DNA from: Ruminococcus sp.
GTDB taxonomy: Bacteria > Bacillota > Clostridia > Oscillospirales > Ruminococcaceae
Assembly (NCBI RefSeq): GCF_024692365.1
Contig: NZ_JAILMR010000029.1
Span: 1-36,361 of the forward strand
Direction of reading: 5' to 3'
DNA: 36,361 bases
This document shows positions 6,745-12,759 of this stretch, in pieces (the stretch's first letter is position 1; each line of letters starts with the position of its first letter). A program made the translations under genes and the position numbers. Under the pieces are notes generated by a model that was given only the letters and a program-made list of their open reading frames with translations, was not told where the DNA came from and ran no database searches.

Positions 6745-6801
6745 GCAAAGCTCCCGAAAACAGAATCAAAGATCGGGCGGACTTGCCGCCGCCCCTTCGA
6801 T
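6712..6801 (-). ncRNA. Predicted antisense RNA A (upstream of the RHH gene)
   Basis: Transcription from the leftward promoter at 6808-6837 should start near 6801. The RNA first meets a hairpin (GGGCGG 6775-6780 with CCGCCC 6789-6794). It then meets a perfect 10-bp stem, GAGCTTTGCT (6722-6731) with AGCAAAGCTC (6744-6753), around a 12-nt loop, followed on the minus strand by TTACTTTTT (6721-6713). That is an intrinsic terminator for leftward transcription only; the + strand side lacks a U tract. The RNA of about 90 nt would be complementary to the end of the 46-aa gene and the gap before the RHH gene. No open reading frame is evident in it. Confidence 0.55.
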
Positions 6802-6807
6802 GATTAA

Positions 6808-6837
6808 AGTATACCACGTCTTGCCCCCGAATGTCAA
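6808..6837 (-). promoter_or_regulatory. Promoter of antisense RNA A
   Basis: Minus strand: TTGACA (6837-6832), 18-bp spacer, TATACT (6813-6808) preceded by TGG (extended -10). It lies directly upstream of the RHH ribosome binding site, so polymerase firing from it opposes operon transcription. Confidence 0.68.
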
Positions 6838-6848
6838 GAGAGGGTGTG

Positions 6849-7040
6849 ATGAAAATTAACGAAAACGGCAAGAAAAAAATGGGGAGACCGACCGATGACC
6901 CTAAACAACTTAGTACAAGAATAAGGTTGTCTGAAACCGATGTTCAGCGCTTAGATTTCTGTTCCCAGAAAACCGGCAAGACTAGGGCTGATATAATTAG
7001 AATGGGCATTGAAAAGGTCTATGATGAATTGTCAAAATAA
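6849..7040 (+). CDS. Ribbon-helix-helix (Arc/CopG-like) regulator
   Basis: A 63-residue DNA-binding protein. I choose ATG 6849 over the in-frame ATG 6831 because AGAGAGGG (6839-6844 region) lies a few bases upstream of 6849 and the extra residues are not RHH-like. After a basic N terminus with MGRPTDDPKQ comes the RHH core: strand LSTRIRLSETDVQRLDFCSQ, helix, then KTGKTRADIIRMGIEKVYDEL. This is the GRPTDxPK family of short RHH proteins common in Firmicute prophages and plasmids. RHH dimers bind DNA with paired beta strands and usually repress their own operon. It sits between a strong promoter and an antirepressor, as Arc does in phage P22. Confidence 0.85.
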   Translation: MKINENGKKKMGRPTDDPKQLSTRIRLSETDVQRLDFCSQKTGKTRADIIRMGIEKVYDELSK

Positions 7041-7112
7041 AAGACAGTAACGCCAATCCGTGGAAAGAGAAAACGTTACTGTCAACCAACAACACCCAAA
7101 AGGTATTGCTAC
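7036..7112 (-). ncRNA. Predicted antisense RNA B in the RHH-antirepressor gap
   Basis: The leftward promoter at 7119-7147 should start an RNA near 7112. After about 29 nt the RNA enters a perfect 10-bp stem, GACAGTAACG (7083-7074 on the minus strand) with CGTTACTGTC (7052-7043), around a 21-nt loop. The run CTTTTATTTTG follows (7043-7033, minus strand). It is an intrinsic terminator in the leftward sense; rightward the stem is followed by AACCAACAAC, with no U tract. The predicted RNA is about 77 nt, has no ORF of note, and is complementary to the intercistronic region between the RHH and antirepressor genes. This is the position and size of the Sar RNA of phage P22. Confidence 0.65.
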
Positions 7113-7118
7113 ACATTG

Positions 7119-7147
7119 ATTATAGCATATCCTTTCGGGAAAGTCAA
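7119..7147 (-). promoter_or_regulatory. Promoter of antisense RNA B
   Basis: Minus strand: TTGACT (7147-7142), 17-bp spacer, perfect TATAAT (7124-7119) with TGC in front (extended -10). The last 15 bases AGGATATGCTATAAT are identical to those of the tRNA-Ser promoter at 8610-8638. The -35 box abuts the antirepressor ribosome binding site. Confidence 0.78.
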
Positions 7148-7162
7148 GAAAGGATTTTTATC

Positions 7163-8026
7163 ATGGAAAACGTAATCACGAAAACAAGTCAGCAGTTCGG
7201 AAGTATTAGAACCATTGAGGGTAAACCTCAGCTGTGGTGTGGGTCTGATGTGGCTAAGGCTCTCGGGTACAGTAATCCTCAGAAAGCTATTAGAGATCAC
7301 TGCAAAACAGGTACTGAACGAAACGTTCAGCACCCCCAGAACCCACAGAAAACGCTTGCTATGAAGTTTATCCCCGAAGCCGATGTATACCGCCTGATCT
7401 GCCACAGCAAGCTACCAAAGGCGCAGGAGTTTGAGAAGTGGGTGTTTGAGGACATTGTACCCGAAGCCGTTCACAACTGCAAACAGCCCATCTGCGACAG
7501 CTATGAGTACTTTGACAAGACATACAACGGACAACCTGTGCTGACTACGACAGACGTAGCGAAGTTGACAGGCACATACAAGAGCAGTATTGAGTGGTAT
7601 CTCAGAACGGACAGGCTTCTTCATGGTACTGACTATTACAGGCTCGAGGGTCGCACGCTCATGCAGTTCAAAGAACAGAACCCCAAATACCCAAAGAACG
7701 TCCCCTGTGTGAATATCATCACCAAAAGCGGCTTTGAGAAGTTAGTGAAGCTCTCTGGTGCAAAGGTGGGTACTCCAAAGCTGTTTATCAAGGGCGTGTC
7801 AATACAGCCACCTATTCCTGTAGAACCACAGTACACGCCGACAGATTCTATGGTTGACCTGCTGAGCTGCATCGACAGAGAAATGATACTGATAGCTGAG
7901 TACCGTCGCAGACTGCTCAATCCCTGCTCTCTTAAAGAAGCAGAGACCTACAAAATAGAACTTGCTAAAGCTCTCCGTGATTTGAGATGGTTTCACTTTG
8001 ATACAGAAGACATAAAGATACACTGA
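7163..8026 (+). CDS. Bro-N phage antirepressor
   Basis: A 287-residue protein. I choose ATG 7163 with AAGAAAGGA (7147-7154 region) upstream; the longer frame from 7106 runs through the antisense promoter and has no ribosome binding site. Residues about 8-105 are a Bro-N domain: RTIEGKPQLWCGSDVAKALGY, NPQKAIRDHC, then FIPEADVYRLICHSKLPKAQEFEKWVFEDIVPE (split here). Bro-N plus a variable C-terminal domain is the standard build of phage antirepressors, which bind and inactivate the prophage repressor. The C-terminal half has a second helix-turn-helix-like stretch (LTTTDVAKLTGTYKSSIEWY, about residues 128-147). The likely target is the XRE repressor at 5237, by inference. Confidence 0.85.
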   Translation: MENVITKTSQQFGSIRTIEGKPQLWCGSDVAKALGYSNPQKAIRDHCKTGTERNVQHPQNPQKTLAMKFIPEADVYRLICHSKLPKAQEFEKWVFEDIVPEAVHNCKQPICDSYEYFDKTYNGQPVLTTTDVAKLTGTYKSSIEWYLRTDRLLHGTDYYRLEGRTLMQFKEQNPKYPKNVPCVNIITKSGFEKLVKLSGAKVGTPKLFIKGVSIQPPIPVEPQYTPTDSMVDLLSCIDREMILIAEYRRRLLNPCSLKEAETYKIELAKALRDLRWFHFDTEDIKIH

Positions 8027-8068
8027 ACACGAATCTGGTCTGACGGCATAAGAGAGGAAGTGTAGAAT

Positions 8069-8269
8069 ATGGCAATTGTTATCAACGGTGTGAAGTTTGT
8101 CAAGGCAGAAGATACCAGGTTCACGTGGGAAGCATATAGGCAGGACTGCCCCGATGTTGTAGCATGGGTGTCAGCTCTACCGGGAGACGTAGAAGTGCAC
8201 AACAGAGTGAGTGTAGAACATTATTCAACACTTGAAGAAGCGGCAAAGGCTATCAGCAAGTACAAGTAA
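8069..8269 (+). CDS. Small prophage protein, 66 aa (unknown)
   Basis: A 66-residue protein with GAGGAAG at 8053-8059. It starts MAIVINGVKFVKAEDTRFTW and ends YSTLEEAAKAISKYK. The ending resembles the 59-aa protein at 6231 (YSTIEEAMAAIDEDI). It is the last gene of the antirepressor operon, 42 bases after the antirepressor stop and before a terminator. No known family, signal peptide or membrane segment. Confidence 0.6.
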   Translation: MAIVINGVKFVKAEDTRFTWEAYRQDCPDVVAWVSALPGDVEVHNRVSVEHYSTLEEAAKAISKYK

Positions 8270-8306
8270 AGGACAGCTACACGGACAAGAGATAGAATAT
8301 AGGGGC

Positions 8307-8336
8307 AGAGGGTCGGAGTTCTCCGGCTCTCTTTTT
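8307..8336 (+). terminator. Terminator at the right end of the prophage
   Basis: Arms 8307-8317 (AGAGGGTCGGA) and 8322-8332 (TCCGGCTCTCT) pair over 11 bp with two G-U pairs around a 4-nt loop, then TTTTT. It ends the antirepressor operon. The 97 bp from here to the tRNA terminator hold no gene and are the likely place of the attachment junction. Confidence 0.85.
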
Positions 8337-8433
8337 GTGTCCTGCCGTGTCCACTTTTCATGTCCAGTTTTTGTGAACATGGCAAAATTTACGTGCATAT
8401 CATGCACATTTTGTGTTAGCACAGAACAAAAGA

Positions 8434-8473
8434 AAACCGCCTATCTACGTCTTTTATCGTAGATAAGCGGTTT
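8434..8473 (-). terminator. Terminator of the tRNA-Ser gene
   Basis: Arms of 16 nt at 8434-8449 and 8458-8473 (AAACCGCCTATCTACG / CGTAGATAAGCGGTTT) pair with one mismatch around an 8-nt loop. On the minus strand TTTTCTTTTG follows. It lies 7 bases after the CCA end of the tRNA. Confidence 0.9.
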
Positions 8474-8479
8474 ACGCTT

Positions 8480-8572
8480 TGGCGGAGAAGGAGGGATTCG
8501 AACCCTCGATGAGCTATTAACCCATACACGAGTTCCAGTCGTGCGCCATAAACCGGGCTAGGCGACTTCTCC
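8480..8572 (-). tRNA. tRNA-Ser(GGA)
   Basis: The minus strand folds as a class II tRNA. Acceptor arms are GGAGAAG (8572-8566) and CTTCTCC (8490-8484), with discriminator G (8483) and an encoded CCA (8482-8480). The anticodon arm is CACGA-CTGGAAC-TCGTG, so the anticodon is GGA, decoding UCC/UCU serine codons. A long variable arm follows and a T arm with GAGGG-TTCGAAT-CCCTC, as expected for serine. Its 3' end faces the prophage, as in phages that integrate into tRNA 3' ends. Confidence 0.95.
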
Positions 8573-8609
8573 ATCGGTTTTTGTTCTCTGTGTTTCTCAC
8601 AGCTTAATT

Positions 8610-8638
8610 ATTATAGCATATCCTGTTTCGTTTGTCAA
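8610..8638 (-). promoter_or_regulatory. Promoter of tRNA-Ser
   Basis: Minus strand: TTGACA (8638-8633), 17-bp spacer, TATAAT (8615-8610) with TGC before it. Full consensus, as expected for a stable RNA gene. Confidence 0.9.
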
Positions 8639-8762
8639 GTACTTTTTCAAAAAAATTTTTGATTTTTAGAAATTTTTTTTGAAATGAGAATTCGCGTATT
8701 TTTAAAACGTTCTAAAACGTCGAGAATTCGGGCAAAATCATGTTTTTTATAAGCAGGGAAGT

Positions 8763-8791
8763 TTGACAAATTTCGTGTGGTGTTGTATAAT
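8763..8791 (+). promoter_or_regulatory. Promoter of the metallophosphoesterase gene
   Basis: TTGACA (8763-8768), 17-bp spacer, TATAAT (8786-8791): full consensus. The long open frame formally begins with the TTG of this -35 box, which shows that start cannot be real. Upstream, GAGAATTCG (8686 and 8722) brackets a tandem TAAAACGT (8703 and 8713). Confidence 0.85.
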
Positions 8792-8840
8792 TGATAAAAA
8801 TGTTGTCCTATATGATGACTATTTTTCGGAGGTGGGTCGT

Positions 8841-9935
8841 TTGCTTTGGGTGGTTTTGTTTGCGGCGGCAGGTATCGGGGCTTTGTTGGCGCTGATATAT
8901 CTTGTGACAAGATTTCACAAATTCGGCTTTATTCAAAAGCTTGCCGAAAAACACAATTGGCTCTCCTGGTGGCTGTCGGCTCTGCCAGTGGCGGGGCTTG
9001 GTGTGGTTACGGTCATCAATATGTATATCGGAATAATTATCACTCTACATCTTGCACTTATCTGGGCTTTGTGTGATCTTGTGACTTTCATACATCGCAA
9101 GCGCAGACATAGCTGGTCGTCGCGTTATGTGACGGGTGTTGTGGCTGTTCTGATAACTGCGGGCTATCTGGGAGCGGGTTGGTTTTTCGCTCACCATGTT
9201 TATGAAACGGACTACCGTCTTAAAACGAAAAAGCAATTCGAGCAATCCCCACTGCGTGTAGCAATGTTTGCAGACTCTCATCTGGGTGTTACCCTTGATG
9301 GCGAAAAATTTGCTCAGCAAATGAAGCGTGTTGATGCCCAGTCACCGGATGTAATAATTATCGCGGGTGATTTTGTTGACGACGATACCAGGCATTCAGA
9401 TATGGTTCGTGCCTGCGAAGCACTTGGGGAGATGAGTGCGAAGTACGGCGTGATCTATGCGGACGGCAATCACGACGCGGGCTACGGAAACGGCAGAGAT
9501 TTCACGATAAATGACCTTTATGATGAACTTGAAAATAATGGAGTTAGGATACTTCGTGACGAGGTCTTTGAGGCGGAAGATGTAAATATTATCGGCAGGA
9601 AAGACCATCACGATGAGGACAGGTTATCTGCAAAACAGCTTATGGATCAGGTCGATAAGGAAAAGTATACTATATTTATAGACCATCAGCCCAGGGACTA
9701 CGATGCTGAATCAGCTGCGGGGGCCGACCTTGTGCTTTCGGGCCACACTCACGGCGGGCATATCTTCCCCTCTGGTTTGGTTGGTTTGGCTATGGGTTTC
9801 AACGATAAGATCTACGGTAAGGAAGTACGCGGAGATACCACATTTATTGTGACCTCGGGTATTTCAGGGTGGGCTATACCTTTTAAAACAGGGTGTATCT
9901 CGGAGTATGTTATCATTGATATCTATGACAGATAA
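8841..9935 (+). CDS. Membrane-anchored calcineurin-like metallophosphoesterase
   Basis: A 364-residue protein. I choose the TTG at 8841, eight bases after GGAGG (8828-8832), since the longer frame overlaps the promoter. The first 120 residues hold about four hydrophobic helices, then the enzyme domain begins at LRVAMFADSHLG. The metal site motifs are all present: Asp145-Ser-His147 (ADSHLG), Gly-Asp177 (IAGDFVDD), GNHD (209-212) and SGHTHGGH near residue 300. This is the YkuE-like group of membrane phosphoesterases; the substrate is unknown, lipid-linked phosphates being one possibility. It is alone behind its promoter and converges on pcrA. Confidence 0.88.
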   Translation: MLWVVLFAAAGIGALLALIYLVTRFHKFGFIQKLAEKHNWLSWWLSALPVAGLGVVTVINMYIGIIITLHLALIWALCDLVTFIHRKRRHSWSSRYVTGVVAVLITAGYLGAGWFFAHHVYETDYRLKTKKQFEQSPLRVAMFADSHLGVTLDGEKFAQQMKRVDAQSPDVIIIAGDFVDDDTRHSDMVRACEALGEMSAKYGVIYADGNHDAGYGNGRDFTINDLYDELENNGVRILRDEVFEAEDVNIIGRKDHHDEDRLSAKQLMDQVDKEKYTIFIDHQPRDYDAESAAGADLVLSGHTHGGHIFPSGLVGLAMGFNDKIYGKEVRGDTTFIVTSGISGWAIPFKTGCISEYVIIDIYDR

Positions 9936-9957
9936 AGTAATATAACTTGACGCAAAA

Positions 9958-9986
9958 CAGCCCGCGGGTGAATCATCCGCGGGCTG
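9958..9986. terminator. Shared terminator between convergent genes
   Basis: A 13-bp stem with one G-U (arms 9958-9970 and 9974-9986, CAGCCCGCGGGTG / CATCCGCGGGCTG) and a 3-nt loop. On the minus strand TTTTGCG follows; on the + side only a weak T-rich run (CTATATCTTTTTG). It is only 3 bases from the pcrA stop and probably serves both genes. Confidence 0.8.
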
Positions 9987-9989
9987 AAA

Positions 9990-12332
9990 CTATATCTTTT
10001 TGGGTTTTGCAAAATTGGCGAAAATCTTCTTGGTGCCGACTTTTTCAAAGGCTATCTCCAGCATAGTATCGCCTGCCATTGGTGTTACGCCGACGATAGT
10101 ACCTTCGCCGAACTTTTTGTGCATGACTTTTTCTCCTACGCTGTATGTTTCGGCGGGTTCGTTTGAAACTGCTTTAGCTGAATTATACATCGCCATCTGT
10201 CTGCCAAGGGAGATATTATCCGAAGGGCGTCCCATTGGCTTAGTGTCAAGCTTAGGTACTTGCTTGTCGATGTTCTCTGTAGGAAGTTCCTTGATGAACT
10301 GAGATTCGCGGTTATACTGGGTGCTTCCGTAGATCATACGCTCTCCTGCGTATACAAGGTGAAGCTGTTCTTTGGCGCGGGTTATTGCCACATAAGCAAG
10401 ACGGCGTTCTTCTTCAAGTTCGGATTCGGAATCTCTGCTACGGCTTGAGGGGAAAACATTGTCTTCCATTCCTGCCACGAATACGACAGGGAACTCCAGA
10501 CCCTTTGCGGCGTGCATTGTCATCAGTGCCACATAATCGCCTGTTTCGTCAAGGGTGTCAATATCTGTGTAAAGTGCGACTTCTTCAAGAAAACCGTCAA
10601 GAGAAGGGTCTTCCGCATCTTCTTCGTATTTTGCCATTGTGGATTTAAGCTCGGCAATATTTTCAAGACGCATCTCACCCTCAACGCCCTGCTGTTTCAT
10701 CAGTGCGCCGTAACCTGTTTTTTCAACGACTGCATCAAGCAGGTCGGGCAGGGTCACCGCTTCGGAAAGTTCGGAGAGGTCATCTATCATGAAAGCAAAT
10801 TCTGTAAGTGCTTTTGATTTTTTTGCCAGCGGCACATATTCTGTGGAATGTTCCATCACGTAAATGGGGTCTTCTCCGAGGTCGGAGGATACCTGTAACA
10901 CCGTGCGGACAGTCGCATCGCCCATTCCGCGCTTGGGTTCGTTGATAATTCTCTGAAGTCTGAAAGTATCGGCGTGATTTGCGATAACCCCCAGATATGC
11001 AAGGATATCCTTTATCTCTTTGCGCTCATAGAATTTCAGTCCGCCGAAGATCTTATAAGGTATGTTTGCCTTTATCATTGCCTGTTCAAGTGCGTTTGAT
11101 TGTGCATTCATTCGATAGAGGACGGCGTGGTCGCCCCAACGCCTTCCGTTATCGTTGTTTTCAGTTATCGTCCTTGCGATATAGGAAGCTTCGTCACGCT
11201 CGTTCATAGACTTATGTACAATGACTTTTTCTCCGTCGCCGCAGTCTGTCCAGAGATTTTTGCCCTTTCTGCCAACATTATTGCTGATGAGTTTGTTGGC
11301 ACAGGTAAGTATATTCTGGGTGGAACGGTAGTTCTGTTCAAGCTTGATAACATCATCTGCCGTACAGCCGAATTCTTCCTCGAAATTCAGGATATTCTCT
11401 ATTGTTGCACCGCGGAAACGATATATACTCTGGTCATCATCACCTACAACGCATATATTCCCGAACTTTTGTGAAAGCAGGGAAACCAGCCTGAACTGAA
11501 CACGGTTGGTATCCTGATATTCGTCTACCATTATATATTTATACAAATTCTGGTAATGGTCGAGTACATCGGGGCAATTTTCAAACAACGTCACGGTATG
11601 GCAGATTATATCGTCGAAATCCATGGCATTGTTGGCAAGAAGTTCTTTCTGATACTTTTTGTATACCTTAGCCACCGAGCTTTTGAAATAGTCACCCACA
11701 GCATCTTTTGAAAATTCATCGGGAGTTATCATTGAATCCTTTGCGTGGGATATCTCGCTCATGATAGTTTTCACGGGGAACATTTTTTCATCGATATCCA
11801 GCGTACGCATAGCCGATTTTATCACGCGCTTTGAATCGTCGGTATCGTATATAGCAAAGCTTGAAGTAAAGCCGATATTAGCACATTCACGCCTTAAAAT
11901 ACGCACGCAGGCAGAATGGAAAGTTGCGGCGACTATGCCTCTGCCTTCCTCGCCGAGAATCTTTTCTATACGTTCTTTGAGTTCGCCTGCCGCCTTGTTG
12001 GTAAATGTTATTGCCAGGATATTCCAGGGACAAACCTGACGTGTGCCGATAACTGCGGCAAGACGTTTGCCGTCATCGGTCCTGCCCTCGGCGTAATCTT
12101 GAATAAACTCGGCTTCTTCCTCGGTGAAAATCTGCCCTGTGGTATTGTAGGCATCACCGAAATGTATCATATTTGCAATCCTGTTTATAAGCACAGTAGT
12201 CTTTCCGCTGCCTGCACCCGCAAGTATCAGCAGAGGTCCGTTAACGCGGAACACAGCTTTCTGCTGCATGGGGTTCATGCGGCTGAAAAATCTTTCAAGT
12301 GCCTGTTTTTTTATCATGTCGATATCTTTCAT
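9990..12332 (-). CDS. pcrA: ATP-dependent DNA helicase PcrA/UvrD
   Basis: A 780-residue superfamily 1A 3'-5' helicase that unwinds DNA in repair and removes RecA or stalled complexes. Motifs in order: AGAGSGKT (Walker A, 38-45), TFTNKAA (motif Ia), VDEYQDTN (Walker B, 269-276), GDDDQSIYRFRGA (motif III, 297-309), QNYRS (IV), TMHAAKGLEFPVVF (V) and VAITRAKEQL (VI). The C-terminal Tudor-like module that binds RNA polymerase in PcrA is visible as VGEKVMHKKFGEGTIVGV. Length is slightly above the usual 720-750, partly through an insert between Walker A and motif Ia (residues 58-100). GGAGG lies just upstream of the start on the minus strand. Confidence 0.95.
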   Translation of the reverse strand: MKDIDMIKKQALERFFSRMNPMQQKAVFRVNGPLLILAGAGSGKTTVLINRIANMIHFGDAYNTTGQIFTEEEAEFIQDYAEGRTDDGKRLAAVIGTRQVCPWNILAITFTNKAAGELKERIEKILGEEGRGIVAATFHSACVRILRRECANIGFTSSFAIYDTDDSKRVIKSAMRTLDIDEKMFPVKTIMSEISHAKDSMITPDEFSKDAVGDYFKSSVAKVYKKYQKELLANNAMDFDDIICHTVTLFENCPDVLDHYQNLYKYIMVDEYQDTNRVQFRLVSLLSQKFGNICVVGDDDQSIYRFRGATIENILNFEEEFGCTADDVIKLEQNYRSTQNILTCANKLISNNVGRKGKNLWTDCGDGEKVIVHKSMNERDEASYIARTITENNDNGRRWGDHAVLYRMNAQSNALEQAMIKANIPYKIFGGLKFYERKEIKDILAYLGVIANHADTFRLQRIINEPKRGMGDATVRTVLQVSSDLGEDPIYVMEHSTEYVPLAKKSKALTEFAFMIDDLSELSEAVTLPDLLDAVVEKTGYGALMKQQGVEGEMRLENIAELKSTMAKYEEDAEDPSLDGFLEEVALYTDIDTLDETGDYVALMTMHAAKGLEFPVVFVAGMEDNVFPSSRSRDSESELEEERRLAYVAITRAKEQLHLVYAGERMIYGSTQYNRESQFIKELPTENIDKQVPKLDTKPMGRPSDNISLGRQMAMYNSAKAVSNEPAETYSVGEKVMHKKFGEGTIVGVTPMAGDTMLEIAFEKVGTKKIFANFAKPKKI

Positions 12333-12360
12333 CTGTATACCTCCGTTATCTCAGACATAT

Positions 12361-12389
12361 ATTATAACACATCGGGAGGGTTTTGAAAA
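12361..12389 (-). promoter_or_regulatory. Promoter of pcrA
   Basis: Minus strand: TTTTCA (12389-12384), 17 bp, TATAAT (12366-12361) with TGT before it (extended -10). The weak -35 is offset by the extended -10. Confidence 0.65.
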
Positions 12390-12468
12390 GGGGGCAGATG
12401 AAAAATTTTGAAGCTTTCGGTTTTGAGTACAATTATTTTCTCTGAAGCAGACTTTCGGGAATATGCAC

Positions 12469-12497
12469 TTGACATTCAGTCAAAAATAGAGTAAAAT
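12469..12497 (+). promoter_or_regulatory. Promoter of the RNase J gene
   Basis: TTGACA (12469-12474), 17-bp spacer, TAAAAT (12492-12497). The transcript would begin near 12504, leaving a leader of more than 200 nt before the gene. Confidence 0.75.
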
Positions 12498-12503
12498 ATA
12501 ATA

Positions 12504-12700
12504 AGATATTTTTGTTCGGATACAATCCCGCCTGTAATGTGGCGGACTCTGTCGGCGGTTTCGTCTAATCATTCATCTATCACAGGGATATCCATTCATC
12601 CCAAAACTGCCGCTCATGTCCTTATATAATGGGACTGCACTTATTCTAACGGAAAAATCAAATATCGGGCGGGATACGTTTTCCCGCGGGAAAGGAGCTT
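12504..12700 (+). promoter_or_regulatory. Structured leader RNA of the RNase J gene
   Basis: The leader contains nested pairings. P1: ATCCCGCC (12525-12532) with GGCGGGAT (12668-12675), 8 bp, closing about 150 nt. P2: CGGCGGTTT (12553-12561) with AAACTGCCG (12604-12612), 9 bp with one G-U. P3 inside P2: GGGAT (12585-12589) with ATCCC (12598-12602). After P1 a perfect 14-bp palindrome TTTCCCGCGGGAAA (12680-12693) runs into AAAGGAG, a ribosome binding site-like sequence at 12691-12697. No known riboswitch class was recognised. Autocontrol of RNase J through its own leader is an attractive reading but inferred; an independent small RNA is the alternative. Confidence 0.55.
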
Positions 12701-12759
12701 TTTGCGCTCTCATGCGCTGAATGTCTGGTTCAGTGTGTCATTGCGCATTTTTGCAGATC

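Noticed and set aside
6775..6794. GGGCGG/CCGCCC hairpin as the terminator of antisense RNA A.
   Set aside because: The T-rich stretch after it on the minus strand is interrupted (GATCTTTGATTCTG); the stem at 6722-6753 with TTACTTTTT is the better terminator.
7106..7162. N-terminal extension of the antirepressor.
   Set aside because: It would cover the antisense promoter, has no ribosome binding site, and adds residues outside the Bro-N domain.
8763..8840. N-terminal extension of the metallophosphoesterase from TTG 8763.
   Set aside because: That TTG is the -35 box of a full-consensus promoter, so it cannot be in the transcript; TTG 8841 has a good ribosome binding site.
12504..12700. RNase J leader as a T-box, SRP RNA, 6S RNA or c-di-GMP riboswitch.
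   Set aside because: None of the conserved cores of these classes is visible, and the pairing pattern lacks the central bubble of 6S RNA.
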